Origin: Leptospira johnsonii
Lineage (GTDB): Bacteria; Spirochaetota; Leptospiria; Leptospirales; Leptospiraceae
Direction: 5' to 3'
Length of the DNA: 64,000 bases
Assembly: GCF_003112675.1 (NCBI RefSeq)
Contig: NZ_BFAY01000011.1
Span: 1,550,001 to 1,614,000 of the forward strand
The notes beneath the pieces are model-generated. The model did no database searches and was not told the DNA's origin. It saw nothing but the letters and a program-made list of their open reading frames with translations. Made by a program: the position numbers and the translations under genes. Below are positions 44,075 to 52,642 of the stretch, in pieces; position 1 is the first letter of the stretch, and every line of letters starts with the position of its first letter.

Positions 44075-44674
44075 ATGGCATTCGCCCTGAAAGAATTCAA
44101 ATCCATCCAAACCTTTTACTCCGAAAAAAAACATAAGGAGAATGTTTGGGCCCTCGTTTATTTGCTCTTGAGATATTTAAGCAGCGGAGAAGGGGCCATC
44201 CAAGCAGTCCAGACTTCCTGGTTACAAGGCCTTCCGGAGAATTTGTCGGAACAAGACAAGAAAGAAGCTTCTGAAAAAGTTTTAGAACTTGCGGACCTTC
44301 TTCTGGAAGCATTGAGGTCTTGGAGAGATTTAGCGGATGAAGAAGGGTCCGAATCCGTAATGGAAGATGTGTTGGAGCTCGGACAAGCGGTTTTAATAGA
44401 AAGCAAAGAAATGGGAGAATTTTCCCAACTTGTCCGAGAAGAATCCTTGGATGTTATCTCCGATCTTTGTTTGGTCTGCGGGGTAGAGATTCCGAAAGCA
44501 GGTTATAAAAAAATAGATCTTTCTGCTTTTGACGATTCCGATATTGCGGAAGAAGTCGAAGAATGGATCATCGCACTTTCTTCTTTCGAAAAAGCAGAAG
44601 AGGCTTCCGACTTGGAAGATGGTTTTTTAGTTCTTTTTGTAAAGGTTTTCTTGTTTTATATTTTCTTTAAGTAG
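44075..44674 (+). CDS. Acidic helical protein of unknown function
   Basis: 199 residues, soluble except for a hydrophobic end (FLVLFVKVFLFYIFFK) that could be a tail anchor. The sequence is acidic and helical (EKVLELADLLLEALRSWRDLADEEGSE, DDSDIAEEVEEWI). No domain is recognised. It is divergent from the nitrilase-like gene and convergent with the DegT aminotransferase. In composition it recalls the 20736 gene, but no aligned motif is evident. Confidence 0.7.
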   Translation: MAFALKEFKSIQTFYSEKKHKENVWALVYLLLRYLSSGEGAIQAVQTSWLQGLPENLSEQDKKEASEKVLELADLLLEALRSWRDLADEEGSESVMEDVLELGQAVLIESKEMGEFSQLVREESLDVISDLCLVCGVEIPKAGYKKIDLSAFDDSDIAEEVEEWIIALSSFEKAEEASDLEDGFLVLFVKVFLFYIFFK

Positions 44675-44719
44675 AAGGTTCGCAGGAATGTTGGTTCCGG
44701 CGGATTCTAATTTCTACTC

Positions 44720-45916
44720 TTATAGATTTGTAAAAATATCTTTTACCGCAGTGACAACATCTTCGATGTCCCCGTCGGTCATTCCAGCAAATAGAGGAAG
44801 AGAAAGAGTTCTCTTATACATCGCGTCCGCGTTCGGATAATTTTTTCTTTCGTATCCGAATCTTTGGTAGAAAGGATGCTCGTATAGGGGAATAAAATGA
44901 AGACTGGAGCCTATATTTCGTTTTTGTAATTCAGAGCAAAGAATGTCTCGATTGATCTTTCCTGGAACAGTATCCACTTCTACTCTAAATAGATGCCAAG
45001 AATGTTCTCCGTCTATCGCAGGTAGAGGAAGATGTAAAAAAGGCAAATCTGCAAATTCGGAGCGGTAAATTTCGGCGATTTGGATCCTTCTTCTCCAAAG
45101 ATCCTCCGCTTCTGCAAGCTGCACAAGACCTAAAGCCGCAGCGATATCACTCATATTGTATTTGAATCCTGGAGAAACCACTTCGTAGTACCAGCCCGGA
45201 CGTCCGTAAGTTTCTCTGTTGATCCCATGAAGTCTCATCAACTTCATTCTTTCTGCGAAGTGAGCATGACGAGTGGTGACCATTCCACCTTCTCCGGTGG
45301 TGATCCCTTTAGTAGCATAAAAACTGAATACGGTAAAATCCCCATGGGTTCCGATCCTTTCTCCCTTATGAACCGCAGGGAAGGCATGTGCAGAATCTTC
45401 AATTACATAAAGATGATATTCTTTTGCGAGTGAATTGATTGAATCCATATCGCAGACTGCGCCCGCAAGATGTACTGGCATCACTGCACGCACTGTCTTT
45501 CCGGTCTTTTTATGGACCAGATTCCCTTTAGAAAACACACATTCTCTTTCAATGGTTTCTCTTAAGGTAGCCTCGGTCATTAGATTGTAGATTGGATCCA
45601 CGTCGGTCAGGATTGGCTCGGCGCCGAAATAGCAGACTGTCTCTGCGGTTGCGGTAAATGTTACTGTAGGAACAAGTACTGCGTCCTCGGAACAGAGTCC
45701 TATGGATTCTAAGGCGAGATGAAGCCCGGCGGTCGCGGAATTCATGGCCAGGGCAAATTCTGCCCCTGTGTATTTAGCAAATTCTTCTTCGAATTCTTTT
45801 ACTTTTGGTCCTGAGGTGATCCAGCCGGAGCGAAGTACCGCCGCTACTTCTTCGATTGCTTTTTCGGAAATCGAGGGGAGTGCGAAAGGTAAAAACGTTT
45901 TTCTTGCTGTGATCAT
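44720..45916 (-). CDS. DegT/DnrJ/EryC1/StrS-family PLP aminotransferase
   Basis: 398 residues. GWITSGPKVKEFEEEFAKYTG is the N-terminal signature, ALAMNSATAGLHLAL binds the cofactor phosphate, and VIEDSAHAFPA provides the Asp. FSFYATKGITTGEGGMV carries the PLP lysine (K in YATKG). FKYNMSDIAAALG and WHLFRV are typical of sugar aminotransferases acting on keto sugars for surface polysaccharide. No other polysaccharide genes are adjacent, although a SpsF/SpsG-like protein lies at the right edge of the window. The start ATG at 45916 is preceded by GAGGATTTTGTCTC, an acceptable site. Confidence 0.93.
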   Translation of the reverse strand: MITARKTFLPFALPSISEKAIEEVAAVLRSGWITSGPKVKEFEEEFAKYTGAEFALAMNSATAGLHLALESIGLCSEDAVLVPTVTFTATAETVCYFGAEPILTDVDPIYNLMTEATLRETIERECVFSKGNLVHKKTGKTVRAVMPVHLAGAVCDMDSINSLAKEYHLYVIEDSAHAFPAVHKGERIGTHGDFTVFSFYATKGITTGEGGMVTTRHAHFAERMKLMRLHGINRETYGRPGWYYEVVSPGFKYNMSDIAAALGLVQLAEAEDLWRRRIQIAEIYRSEFADLPFLHLPLPAIDGEHSWHLFRVEVDTVPGKINRDILCSELQKRNIGSSLHFIPLYEHPFYQRFGYERKNYPNADAMYKRTLSLPLFAGMTDGDIEDVVTAVKDIFTNL

Positions 45917-46035
45917 GAGACAAAATCCTCCGGCGCTTCTTTTAGGATCGGAAGATTTTCAGAAAAGATAAGGGGAAAACCTTCGGAATCTTTTTCCGAA
46001 TTGAAATCCGACGGGGTTTTACTTACCCTGCTCCC

Positions 46036-47370
46036 GTGGGCGTGACCTTCTCAGAAGTTTTGGAAAGAATCCGGATTTTAGACCGGGATGTCTCCGAATT
46101 GAACCGTCTGAAAAGCAGACTTCCCGCTGATAGGCCTTATTCTTCTTCCCTTCAAATCTCTTTCGACAAACAGATCAATAATCTTCTGAACGAAAGGATA
46201 CGCCTTTTGGATCTGGAGATTTCAGATCCACCTCGTTGGCTTTTAGGAGACACGGACGCTTACGATTCCGGGCAAAGAACCGCTTCTGCGTTTTTGGAAC
46301 CTGCGGATCTTTCGTCCAAAAAATTACAAGATCAAGATGTTATTAATCTGATTAGAGAGTTACCTAAGACAGAGATCCATCTTCATCTAGAAGCCTGTGT
46401 TAATAAGGACACCATGAAAAAACTCATGGCCAAAAATGGGATCCAACTCAGCGACGAAGAGTTCGAAGCTAAGTTTAATTTTAAAGATCTAAACGGTTTT
46501 ATCCAAGTATTCTTCTTTATCCAAAGTTTGGTGAAAGAGCCTGCTGACCTTTATTATTTTGTGGGAAGCCTAGCGGAGTACATGAGGGCAAATAGGATCC
46601 TGTACACCGAAGTATTCTTTGCTCCTTCTAAGTTTATCCAAAACGGTTTGGACTTCGACGAAATGGTGAGCCAACTCGTGGAAGGTATTAGAGAAGAAAA
46701 GGAAAAGGACGGCATAGAGATCCGACTTCTTGTAGACGTTTCCAGATCTTTCGGTCCTGAAAATGCGATGAACAACCTGAACAGGGTACTGAAACTCAAA
46801 CATAAGGAAGTGATCGGTATCGGTTTGGGTGGAGCGGAACTCATGGGGCCTGCCAGAGATTACGCAGAAGTATTCAAAAAAGCTAAAGAAGCAGGACTCA
46901 GAACGGTTGCTCACTCCGGAGAGGACGACGGTCCTTGGGCGATTTGGGAAGCTGTGGAACTTTGTAAAGCGGAGCGTATCGGTCACGGAACTTCTGCCAT
47001 CCAAGATCCTGAGTTGGTGAATTATTTAAGAGAGAACAAGATCCCGATAGAGGTTTGTGTTACGTCTAACGTGTTTACCGGAAAATATGTGCGTAAAGAA
47101 CAGAATCACCCTGTTCGCTATTATTACGACCAAGGTCTTCCACTTTGTATCAATACCGACGACCCTGAAATATTTAACGTCAATCTGACTTATGAATATT
47201 TTAAACTTTGGAGATTTTTGGATTTCTCTTTGGATGAGATCGTAGATCTGATCCGACAAGGCGTATACGCCACATTCCATCCTCAAAAAGAGACACTTTG
47301 GAAAGATATGGAAGTTCAGATCAAAAAAGTAAAAGAGAAATACGGTCTTTTGGAACCTAGCGTCCGATAG
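46036..47370 (+). CDS. Adenosine deaminase-family hydrolase with N-terminal coiled-coil extension
   Basis: 444 residues from a GTG (a second GTG lies two codons later). Residues 1-105 are an extra region with a coiled-coil pattern (SEVLERIRILDRDVSELNRLKSRL, INNLLNERIRLLDLEI). The deaminase barrel starts at about 110: TEIHLHLEACVN gives the first zinc histidines, VAHSGEDDGPWAIWEAV the third ligand and catalytic Glu, ERIGHGTSAI the conserved HG, and CINTDDPEIFNVNLTYEY the final Asp pair. The reaction is hydrolytic deamination of adenosine or a related purine. Leptospires scavenge purines, so a salvage role fits. The N-terminal region is unlike the standard ~330-residue enzyme. Confidence 0.88.
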   Translation: MGVTFSEVLERIRILDRDVSELNRLKSRLPADRPYSSSLQISFDKQINNLLNERIRLLDLEISDPPRWLLGDTDAYDSGQRTASAFLEPADLSSKKLQDQDVINLIRELPKTEIHLHLEACVNKDTMKKLMAKNGIQLSDEEFEAKFNFKDLNGFIQVFFFIQSLVKEPADLYYFVGSLAEYMRANRILYTEVFFAPSKFIQNGLDFDEMVSQLVEGIREEKEKDGIEIRLLVDVSRSFGPENAMNNLNRVLKLKHKEVIGIGLGGAELMGPARDYAEVFKKAKEAGLRTVAHSGEDDGPWAIWEAVELCKAERIGHGTSAIQDPELVNYLRENKIPIEVCVTSNVFTGKYVRKEQNHPVRYYYDQGLPLCINTDDPEIFNVNLTYEYFKLWRFLDFSLDEIVDLIRQGVYATFHPQKETLWKDMEVQIKKVKEKYGLLEPSVR

Positions 47371-47473
47371 ATTCTTTACTTGTTCGTTTAAATCGACTTA
47401 TACTGATTTTAATCGGTCAAAATCCTTCTTGCAATCGTCATGATTCTTTGATTAAAATTCCCTTCCGGAGTTT

Positions 47474-48028
47474 ATGATGAAGTTGAAAATTTTCTTAGGC
47501 GTTATTCTTGCCTTAATCGTTTCAGGGATCGGCTATTTTTATTATTTGGGTGCGTTCGACACGATCCAAGTAAAGGAAGAAACATTAGGACCATTCTATG
47601 TTCTGTCGCATGAAAGAGTGGGGAATTACAGGAATGTAGGGGAAACTTTCGAAGCTATTCAAAAGGAATTTCCGGAGAAGGGATTTAAAAATTATAAACT
47701 TTTCGGGATCTATAAGGATAACCCGAATACTGTTCCGGAAGAAAAATTGAGATGCGAAGTTGGAGCATTGTTTTCGGAACCTGTCACTGAAATTCCTTCT
47801 GGATTATCGATTCCTTTAAAATACAGGATCATCGAAAAGAAACGATATCTAACGGTCGATTTCCCATTGAAAAGTTTTGTTTCTATCTTTCTCGGGATTT
47901 TTAAAGTTTATCCGGAGCTGACAAAAGTTTGTATCGAAAGAGGTTGCGTCATGGGCGGAAAAGAGTCGATTGAGATTTACGAGCCGATCGTCGAGAAGAA
48001 GATGAAATATATGTTCTCTTTGGATTGA
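47474..48028 (+). CDS. Membrane-anchored GyrI-like (effector-binding) domain protein
   Basis: 184 residues: an N-terminal membrane segment ([22 protein letters not shown]) and then a GyrI/SOUL-like domain. The hallmark is [26 protein letters not shown], with the paired strand [15 protein letters not shown]. In solution such domains bind small hydrophobic cations, as in BmrR or SbmC/GyrI. Here the domain would face the periplasm. CGGAG precedes the ATG-ATG start. The SRPBCC fusion gene begins 19 bases after the stop, so both are probably co-transcribed and may share a lipophilic ligand. Confidence 0.75.
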   Translation: MMKLKIFLGVILALIVSGIGYFYYLGAFDTIQVKEETLGPFYVLSHERVGNYRNVGETFEAIQKEFPEKGFKNYKLFGIYKDNPNTVPEEKLRCEVGALFSEPVTEIPSGLSIPLKYRIIEKKRYLTVDFPLKSFVSIFLGIFKVYPELTKVCIERGCVMGGKESIEIYEPIVEKKMKYMFSLD

Positions 48029-48047
48029 GACTGGAACGATTCGTACA

Positions 48048-49424
48048 ATGGAATTTTACTCTCAATTCAAAGATCTCCTAAAAGTATCGGTCCCGATAGA
48101 TCGTAAAAAATTCTTTATATCGGGAGTAATCCTTTTCTTCATCAAATACGGAATCGACAGATCATTATCCTATTTTGTTTTTAATAGAGAATGGTGGGCG
48201 ATCGATTATATAAAAAATCCGACGGCCTTGTTCACTTTAGATCCTTCATCGGAGGATTTCGCCTTTTATATCACCTTGATTGCGTTCTCGCTTCCATTTT
48301 TATATTTGGGAACAGTTCTTTGTTTGAAGAGGTTGAGGAGCGTAGGTCTGAGTCCTTTCTGGGTATTTTTATTTTTTGTACCCGTTTTGAACTTTCTAAT
48401 GTTCTTTCTTTTGTCCTTACTTCCAGAAGATCTTTATCGTCCTTCCCAAAGCTTAGGCAATGGATCTTCTGACGGGTTTATCCCAAAATCCAAATTGATC
48501 GTTTCCATTTGGTCGATATTGATCACTGCGAGTATAACTCTTTTATTCAGTCTTTTTTCCACGGATATATTAAAGACTTACGGAGCTAGTTTGTTCATTG
48601 GCGGACCATTTATCATTGGATTCACTTCCGTCGCTTTATATTCCCGAACGGAATTTGTCAGTTTTAAACAAGCATTATTAGTCTCCGCAAGTTCTATTTC
48701 CCTCGCTGGTTTTTTGACATTTATAGTCGCTATGGAAGGAGTCATCTGTCTTATAATGGCAGCGCCACTCGCTTATTTTTTGGGATTTTTAGGTGGGGGA
48801 ATCGCTTATCTTCTGCAGGCAAAGTCCAAGCTTATATCTTCCGTTTTACCATTTTTGTTTTTGATCTTACCTTCGATAGCCTATCTAGAAGCCACATTGG
48901 ATAAGGAATCCGATTGGTATATGGTGGAAACCAGCTTGAAAATTTCTGCATCCAAAGAAAAGGTCTGGAAAGGTCTATTCGAATTTTCTGATATACCCGA
49001 ACCAAAAGAACTTATCTTTAATGCAGGGGTCTCGTATCCGGTTCGTGCCAGGGTAGAAGGAAAGGGAATTGGCGCAATTCGATACTGCGAGTTTAATAAC
49101 GGAGTGTTTGTAGAGGCCATTACCAAATGGGAGGAAAATTCCTCCTTGGCGTTTGATGTGGTCCGTCAGCCGGATGCAATGAAAGAGTTGAGTCCTTATA
49201 AAAATATCAGACCTACTCATCTAAGCGGATACTTCGCTTCTAAAAAAGGAAGTTTCCAACTCGTCTCTTTAGGAAAGAATGAGACACTTTTGATAGGAAG
49301 AACTTGGTTCCAAAATAAATTCGGTCCCACTACTTATTGGAATGTTTGGATCCATTGGATCTTGCATAAAATACATTATAGGGTCTTGGACCATATCCGG
49401 AACTCTGTCGAAGCCCCTTCGTAA
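48048..49424 (+). CDS. Polytopic membrane protein fused to an SRPBCC (START-like) domain
   Basis: 458 residues. The first ~290 residues hold about eight membrane helices. The early part (LKRLRSVGLSPFWVFLFFVPVLNFLMFF) recalls the DUF805 pattern. Residues about 300-455 (SLKISASKEKVWKGLFEFSDIP, GVFVEAITKWEENSSLAFDV, FQLVSLGKNETLLIGRTWFQNK) form a hydrophobic-ligand SRPBCC/polyketide-cyclase-like domain on the C-terminal side. Such domains bind lipids or aromatic compounds. The fusion suggests ligand transfer at the membrane. It follows the anchored GyrI-like gene. Confidence 0.75.
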   Translation: MEFYSQFKDLLKVSVPIDRKKFFISGVILFFIKYGIDRSLSYFVFNREWWAIDYIKNPTALFTLDPSSEDFAFYITLIAFSLPFLYLGTVLCLKRLRSVGLSPFWVFLFFVPVLNFLMFFLLSLLPEDLYRPSQSLGNGSSDGFIPKSKLIVSIWSILITASITLLFSLFSTDILKTYGASLFIGGPFIIGFTSVALYSRTEFVSFKQALLVSASSISLAGFLTFIVAMEGVICLIMAAPLAYFLGFLGGGIAYLLQAKSKLISSVLPFLFLILPSIAYLEATLDKESDWYMVETSLKISASKEKVWKGLFEFSDIPEPKELIFNAGVSYPVRARVEGKGIGAIRYCEFNNGVFVEAITKWEENSSLAFDVVRQPDAMKELSPYKNIRPTHLSGYFASKKGSFQLVSLGKNETLLIGRTWFQNKFGPTTYWNVWIHWILHKIHYRVLDHIRNSVEAPS

Positions 49425-49433
49425 AACGATCCG

Positions 49434-49454
49434 AATTCGATGGTTTCGAATTTT
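49434..49454 (+). terminator. Hairpin terminator after the SRPBCC fusion gene
   Basis: AATTCGA and TCGAATT pair across TGGTT, followed by TT and an AT-rich stretch, ten bases after the stop. Confidence 0.4.
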
Positions 49455-49512
49455 ATAACTTTAAATAAATAAGTATTTCCAACATCTGAAAATCCCGATG
49501 AAATAGTCGCCT

Positions 49513-50871
49513 ATGAGCGTTTTCAAGACCTGGTTCGAATATTGTCGGATCCCTGAAAGGATCTGGAAAAGACTATTATCGATCGGAGTAGAAGATGCCC
49601 CCGGAGCCAGATATATAGTCGCTACCAATGCAGTCGTATTGATAACGGCTCTATTCACAGTAGTATATTATATTATCTTTACTAGTTTCGGATTGATGTT
49701 CCCGATCTGGTTATATCTGCTTTGGACGGTAAATATATTCGGATATGCGTTCGTTCTATTTTTGAATTTTATACATTCTCATAAGGCAGCGAGACTGCTA
49801 CTTGCATTCGTAGGGACAATGCAACTTTTGATGATCTCAAGGATCTTGCCCCAGGAGGCAGGATTGGATCTATACATTCTTGCAAGTTTTGCATTTCCTT
49901 TTTATATCTTTCCTCCGGAAGAGAAGAAATACATCTATATGATGGAAACCGCACTTGCACTTTTGTTCGTTTCCGTGCATATTATACCATATTTTTTCGA
50001 TCCTATACTTAGTTTGGATCCTAAATACGGAAGTTACTTCTATTTTACTAGTTTGATCCTGGTAGTCGCATGGTTTTCCTTCATAGGAAAAGAATTGGCA
50101 CAGGCTGCCTGGGAAGCGGATCGTTCCCTCAAGGAAGAAAAGGCAAAAACAGAATTACTCTTACTGAATATACTTCCCAGAGAAACCGCAGAAGAACTTA
50201 AAAAGACTGGGAGTTCCGAACCCAGGCTGATCACTCAAGCCACAGTCCTATTTACGGACTTTTATGGGTTCACTTCCATTGCGGAAAAACTCACGCCTAA
50301 CGATCTTGTAAAAGAATTGGATTTTTGTTTTAGACATTTCGACTCGGTGACCGAAACACATAGATTAGAAAAATTGAAAACGATCGGAGACGCGTATATG
50401 TGTGTGGCCGGAGTTCCATCTTATAGATCGTCTCACGCAGTCGATAGCCTACTCGCTGCATTAGAAATGTTAGAACGTTTGGAAGAATTATCTAAACTAA
50501 AAAAAGGTCCCAATTGGAAGACAAGGATCGGGATCCACTCCGGTCCCTTGGTCGCAGGTGTAATAGGTGCGCGAAAATTTTCCTACGACGTATGGGGAGA
50601 CACGGTCAATCTTGCGAGCCGAATGGAATCCAATAGCGAACCCGGCAAAGTGAACGTTACCCAATCTATCGTGGACTTGACCGACGAATATTTCCAATTC
50701 AAGTCCCGAGGAAAACTCCCAGTGAAGAACAAAGAAAAAACAGCGATGTATTTTCTATTAGGATTAAAACCGGAATTCAGAGATCGAAAAAATCCTCGAA
50801 ACCCAAACGGAAAATTTTGGGAAGAATACGGCAAACGATTCGGAAGAAGAGAGCCAATAATTTCTTATTAA
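49513..50871 (+). CDS. Membrane class III adenylate cyclase
   Basis: 452 residues. Six hydrophobic segments (about 40-190) form a membrane region without a recognisable sensor domain. A short linker leads to the cyclase (about 235-430). VLFTDFYGFTSIAEKLTP holds the first metal Asp and LKTIGDAYMCVAG the second Asp with the base-selecting Lys. YDVWGDTVNLASRME has Asp at the position that, with the Lys, specifies ATP, plus the Asn/Arg of the transition state. I therefore predict cAMP production. No ribosome binding site is obvious at the ATG. It is a second, differently built cyclase within 12 kb of the DISM-cyclase. Confidence 0.9.
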   Translation: MSVFKTWFEYCRIPERIWKRLLSIGVEDAPGARYIVATNAVVLITALFTVVYYIIFTSFGLMFPIWLYLLWTVNIFGYAFVLFLNFIHSHKAARLLLAFVGTMQLLMISRILPQEAGLDLYILASFAFPFYIFPPEEKKYIYMMETALALLFVSVHIIPYFFDPILSLDPKYGSYFYFTSLILVVAWFSFIGKELAQAAWEADRSLKEEKAKTELLLLNILPRETAEELKKTGSSEPRLITQATVLFTDFYGFTSIAEKLTPNDLVKELDFCFRHFDSVTETHRLEKLKTIGDAYMCVAGVPSYRSSHAVDSLLAALEMLERLEELSKLKKGPNWKTRIGIHSGPLVAGVIGARKFSYDVWGDTVNLASRMESNSEPGKVNVTQSIVDLTDEYFQFKSRGKLPVKNKEKTAMYFLLGLKPEFRDRKNPRNPNGKFWEEYGKRFGRREPIISY

Positions 50872-50880
50872 AAATATTTT

Positions 50881-51160
50881 GGCCGCGCCTCTCGCTTTGC
50901 TCGGGCCGGGCTCTCACCTCCGGTCAAAAAACAGCCTTCGCGATTTTTTGACCACGGCTCGATCCCTCGCGGGTAACGGAGAGGGCAGTCCTAGCGCAAG
51001 CGAATTTGCGATGTAGGAGCTCCAACAAAGTTGCAAAATTCGTTTGCCAGAATTATAAATTTCTGATATGCGAATGGCAGCTCTCCCACAAGCCACTCCC
51101 CCCGATCCCAATGCAGGGTGGGGGCGAGCTTCGATTTATGTTGGAATTCCTACATTCGAA
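50881..51160. repeat. Intergenic repeat cluster: GC-rich hairpins and two TGTAGGA palindromes
   Basis: GGTCAAAAAA and its exact complement TTTTTTGACC (50922-50931 and 50944-50953) form a strong hairpin that could also terminate the cyclase mRNA. GC-rich arms flank it (GGCCGCGCC..., CGGGTAACGGAG...). Two palindromes, TGTAGGAGCTCCAACA (51012-51027) and TGTTGGAATTCCTACA (51140-51155), lie in opposite orientation 112 bases apart. No gene is seen between 50872 and 51199. Confidence 0.6.
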
Positions 51161-51199
51161 TTATTCTTGCTCTCTATGAGTCACTGCGAAGGGGACGGC

Positions 51200-51571
51200 T
51201 TAAGCTTTTTCAGCTTCCAATTTTCTCCAAGTGATATAGGAAACAGCTACCAAGGCCAAGAAAATGAAAGGAGTCGCAAAGTTTGGATCTTTTGCTAAAA
51301 GATGGGAAAGCCCAGCGCCTAATACATTGAAGGTGACGCCTGCATAAGCCCATTCTTTAAGTCTTGGAAATTTCGGATAAAGAAGAGCGAGCGCGCTCAG
51401 ACCTTTCGCAGGTCCTAATATTAAAGCTAAATATCCAGGATAGCCAAGATGAGCGAGTCCTTCTAAAACTTGTGGACTTTGGCTTGTGTACGCATAAGCA
51501 CCGAACAAATTTCCAACGGCGATAAGACCTGTGGTTGCCCAATATAAAACTTTTATAACAGTTTTGTTCAT
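51200..51571 (-). CDS. DoxX-family membrane protein
   Basis: 123 residues with four hydrophobic helices. The pattern LYWATTGLIAVGNLFGAYAY, then HLGYPGYLALILGPAKGLSALALLYPKFPRLKEWAYAGVTFNVLGA is that of DoxX-like proteins, small quinone- or thiosulfate-linked membrane proteins of mostly unknown function. Its promoter lies beyond 51571 in an AT-rich stretch shared with the upstream region of the efflux operon. It stands alone. Confidence 0.85.
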   Translation of the reverse strand: MNKTVIKVLYWATTGLIAVGNLFGAYAYTSQSPQVLEGLAHLGYPGYLALILGPAKGLSALALLYPKFPRLKEWAYAGVTFNVLGAGLSHLLAKDPNFATPFIFLALVAVSYITWRKLEAEKA

Positions 51572-51753
51572 ATAGATCCTCTGATTTCGAGATTCGATAT
51601 AGTTATTAATATATGTTCAGTTGTAAATATAAATCGAGTGGGACTGTTGATTGGTCATTTGTTGTTAGAGTTCCTACTCTGCGGTTCAGTCATGAAGTCC
51701 AAGGAAGTTCGGTTTTTGAAAAAGAGGATCATGTCATTATGGCATCTTAATTG

Positions 51754-51782
51754 GTAAACTGAAATGCAATAAAATAGTTTAC
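51754..51782. promoter_or_regulatory. Inverted repeat upstream of the efflux operon
   Basis: GTAAACT and AGTTTAC arms with a 15-base AT-rich centre, 42 bases before the adaptor start. Candidate operator for the TetR regulator encoded at the end of the operon. Confidence 0.4.
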
Positions 51783-51798
51783 TTTTGGAATTCATTCC

Positions 51799-51817
51799 GT
51801 CCTAGTGTGAGTAGGAC
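51799..51817 (+). promoter_or_regulatory. Second inverted repeat next to the adaptor start
   Basis: GTCCTA and TAGGAC pair exactly around GTGTGAG, seven bases before the ATG. It overlaps the likely ribosome binding region (AGGACAAGG) and could act as an operator or an RNA hairpin. Confidence 0.4.
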
Positions 51818-51823
51818 AAGGCC

Positions 51824-52642
51824 ATGAAAATTTCTCTTCCATTTGATCGTTGGATCCTTCAGCTCAAGGAGAGACCTAAGCTTCTAGTTTGGGGCATTCT
51901 TCCAATAATCTTACTAATACTTCTTTTTATTTGGCGAGATAGGAATTCCAACAATGATACCTCCGAGATCATTCGGGGCTCCATCATCGAATCCGTCTAT
52001 GGTCTTGCAACGGTAAGCTCTTCAGAGGTGTATCATCTGAGGGTCGCGATACCTTCTGCCATCCGAAAAATTCATGTGGAAGAAGGGGACCAGGTCCAAG
52101 AAGGAACTCCTCTTGTGGAGTTCGACAGCTTTGGGACTATGAGATCTCCTTTTGCCGGAGTGGTGACTAACGTTGCTTACGAAACTAAAGAGACCGTGGT
52201 TCCCCAAACCCCTGTCGTCACAGTGATGGATCTGAAAAAAAGATATCTGACTGTTTCTTTAGAGGAAAAGGGTGCCGTAAGGGTCAAAAAAGGGCAGAGG
52301 GTCCGCATCCGTTTCGAAGCTTTGGGTGATAAAAACTTCGAGGGAGAGGTAAAGTCAGTATATCCCGCGGATGGGCAATTCCAAGTGCATATCACTCCGA
52401 TAGGAATTCCACCTGAGATACTTCCAGGTATGACTGCAGATGTTGCGATAGAGACTTCGAGTAAGGAAAACGTAATATTAGTTCCGGTCAAAGGGATCAT
52501 ATCCGGAAAAATTAAAGTATTAGAAAATGGCAAAGTTCATGTCAAAGAGATCGAGACTGGACTGACGAATGGAGAATACGCCGAACTTGTATCTGGAGAG
52601 GTTAGCTTAGGAGATAAGGTGCTTGTCCAGGAGGATAAATAG
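51824..52642 (+). CDS. Periplasmic adaptor (HlyD/MacA-like) of an ABC efflux system
   Basis: 272 residues with one N-terminal membrane anchor (LLVWGILPIILLILLFIW). The lipoyl-like half-motifs are VEEGDQVQEGTPLVEFDSFG and MRSPFAGVVTNVAYETKETVVPQTPVVTVMD. The long alpha-helical hairpin usual in RND adaptors is absent, so this is a short form. The beta-barrel (KKGQRVRIRFEALGDKNFEGEVKSVYP) and membrane-proximal domain (GLTNGEYAELVSG) are complete. It is the first gene of the operon adaptor-permease-ATPase-TetR; TAG of this gene is followed directly by ATG of the permease. Confidence 0.9.
   Translation: MKISLPFDRWILQLKERPKLLVWGILPIILLILLFIWRDRNSNNDTSEIIRGSIIESVYGLATVSSSEVYHLRVAIPSAIRKIHVEEGDQVQEGTPLVEFDSFGTMRSPFAGVVTNVAYETKETVVPQTPVVTVMDLKKRYLTVSLEEKGAVRVKKGQRVRIRFEALGDKNFEGEVKSVYPADGQFQVHITPIGIPPEILPGMTADVAIETSSKENVILVPVKGIISGKIKVLENGKVHVKEIETGLTNGEYAELVSGEVSLGDKVLVQEDK

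Noticed and set aside
20736..44674. Possible paralogy of the two acidic unknown proteins (20736 and 44075)
   Set aside because: Both are acidic and helical, but no block of residues aligns, so similarity of composition alone is not enough.
51941..51957. TAGGAATTCCAACAATG inside the adaptor gene, like the intergenic palindrome
   Set aside because: It codes for ordinary residues (RNSNN) in a linker and is the only copy in a gene, so I treat it as coincidence.
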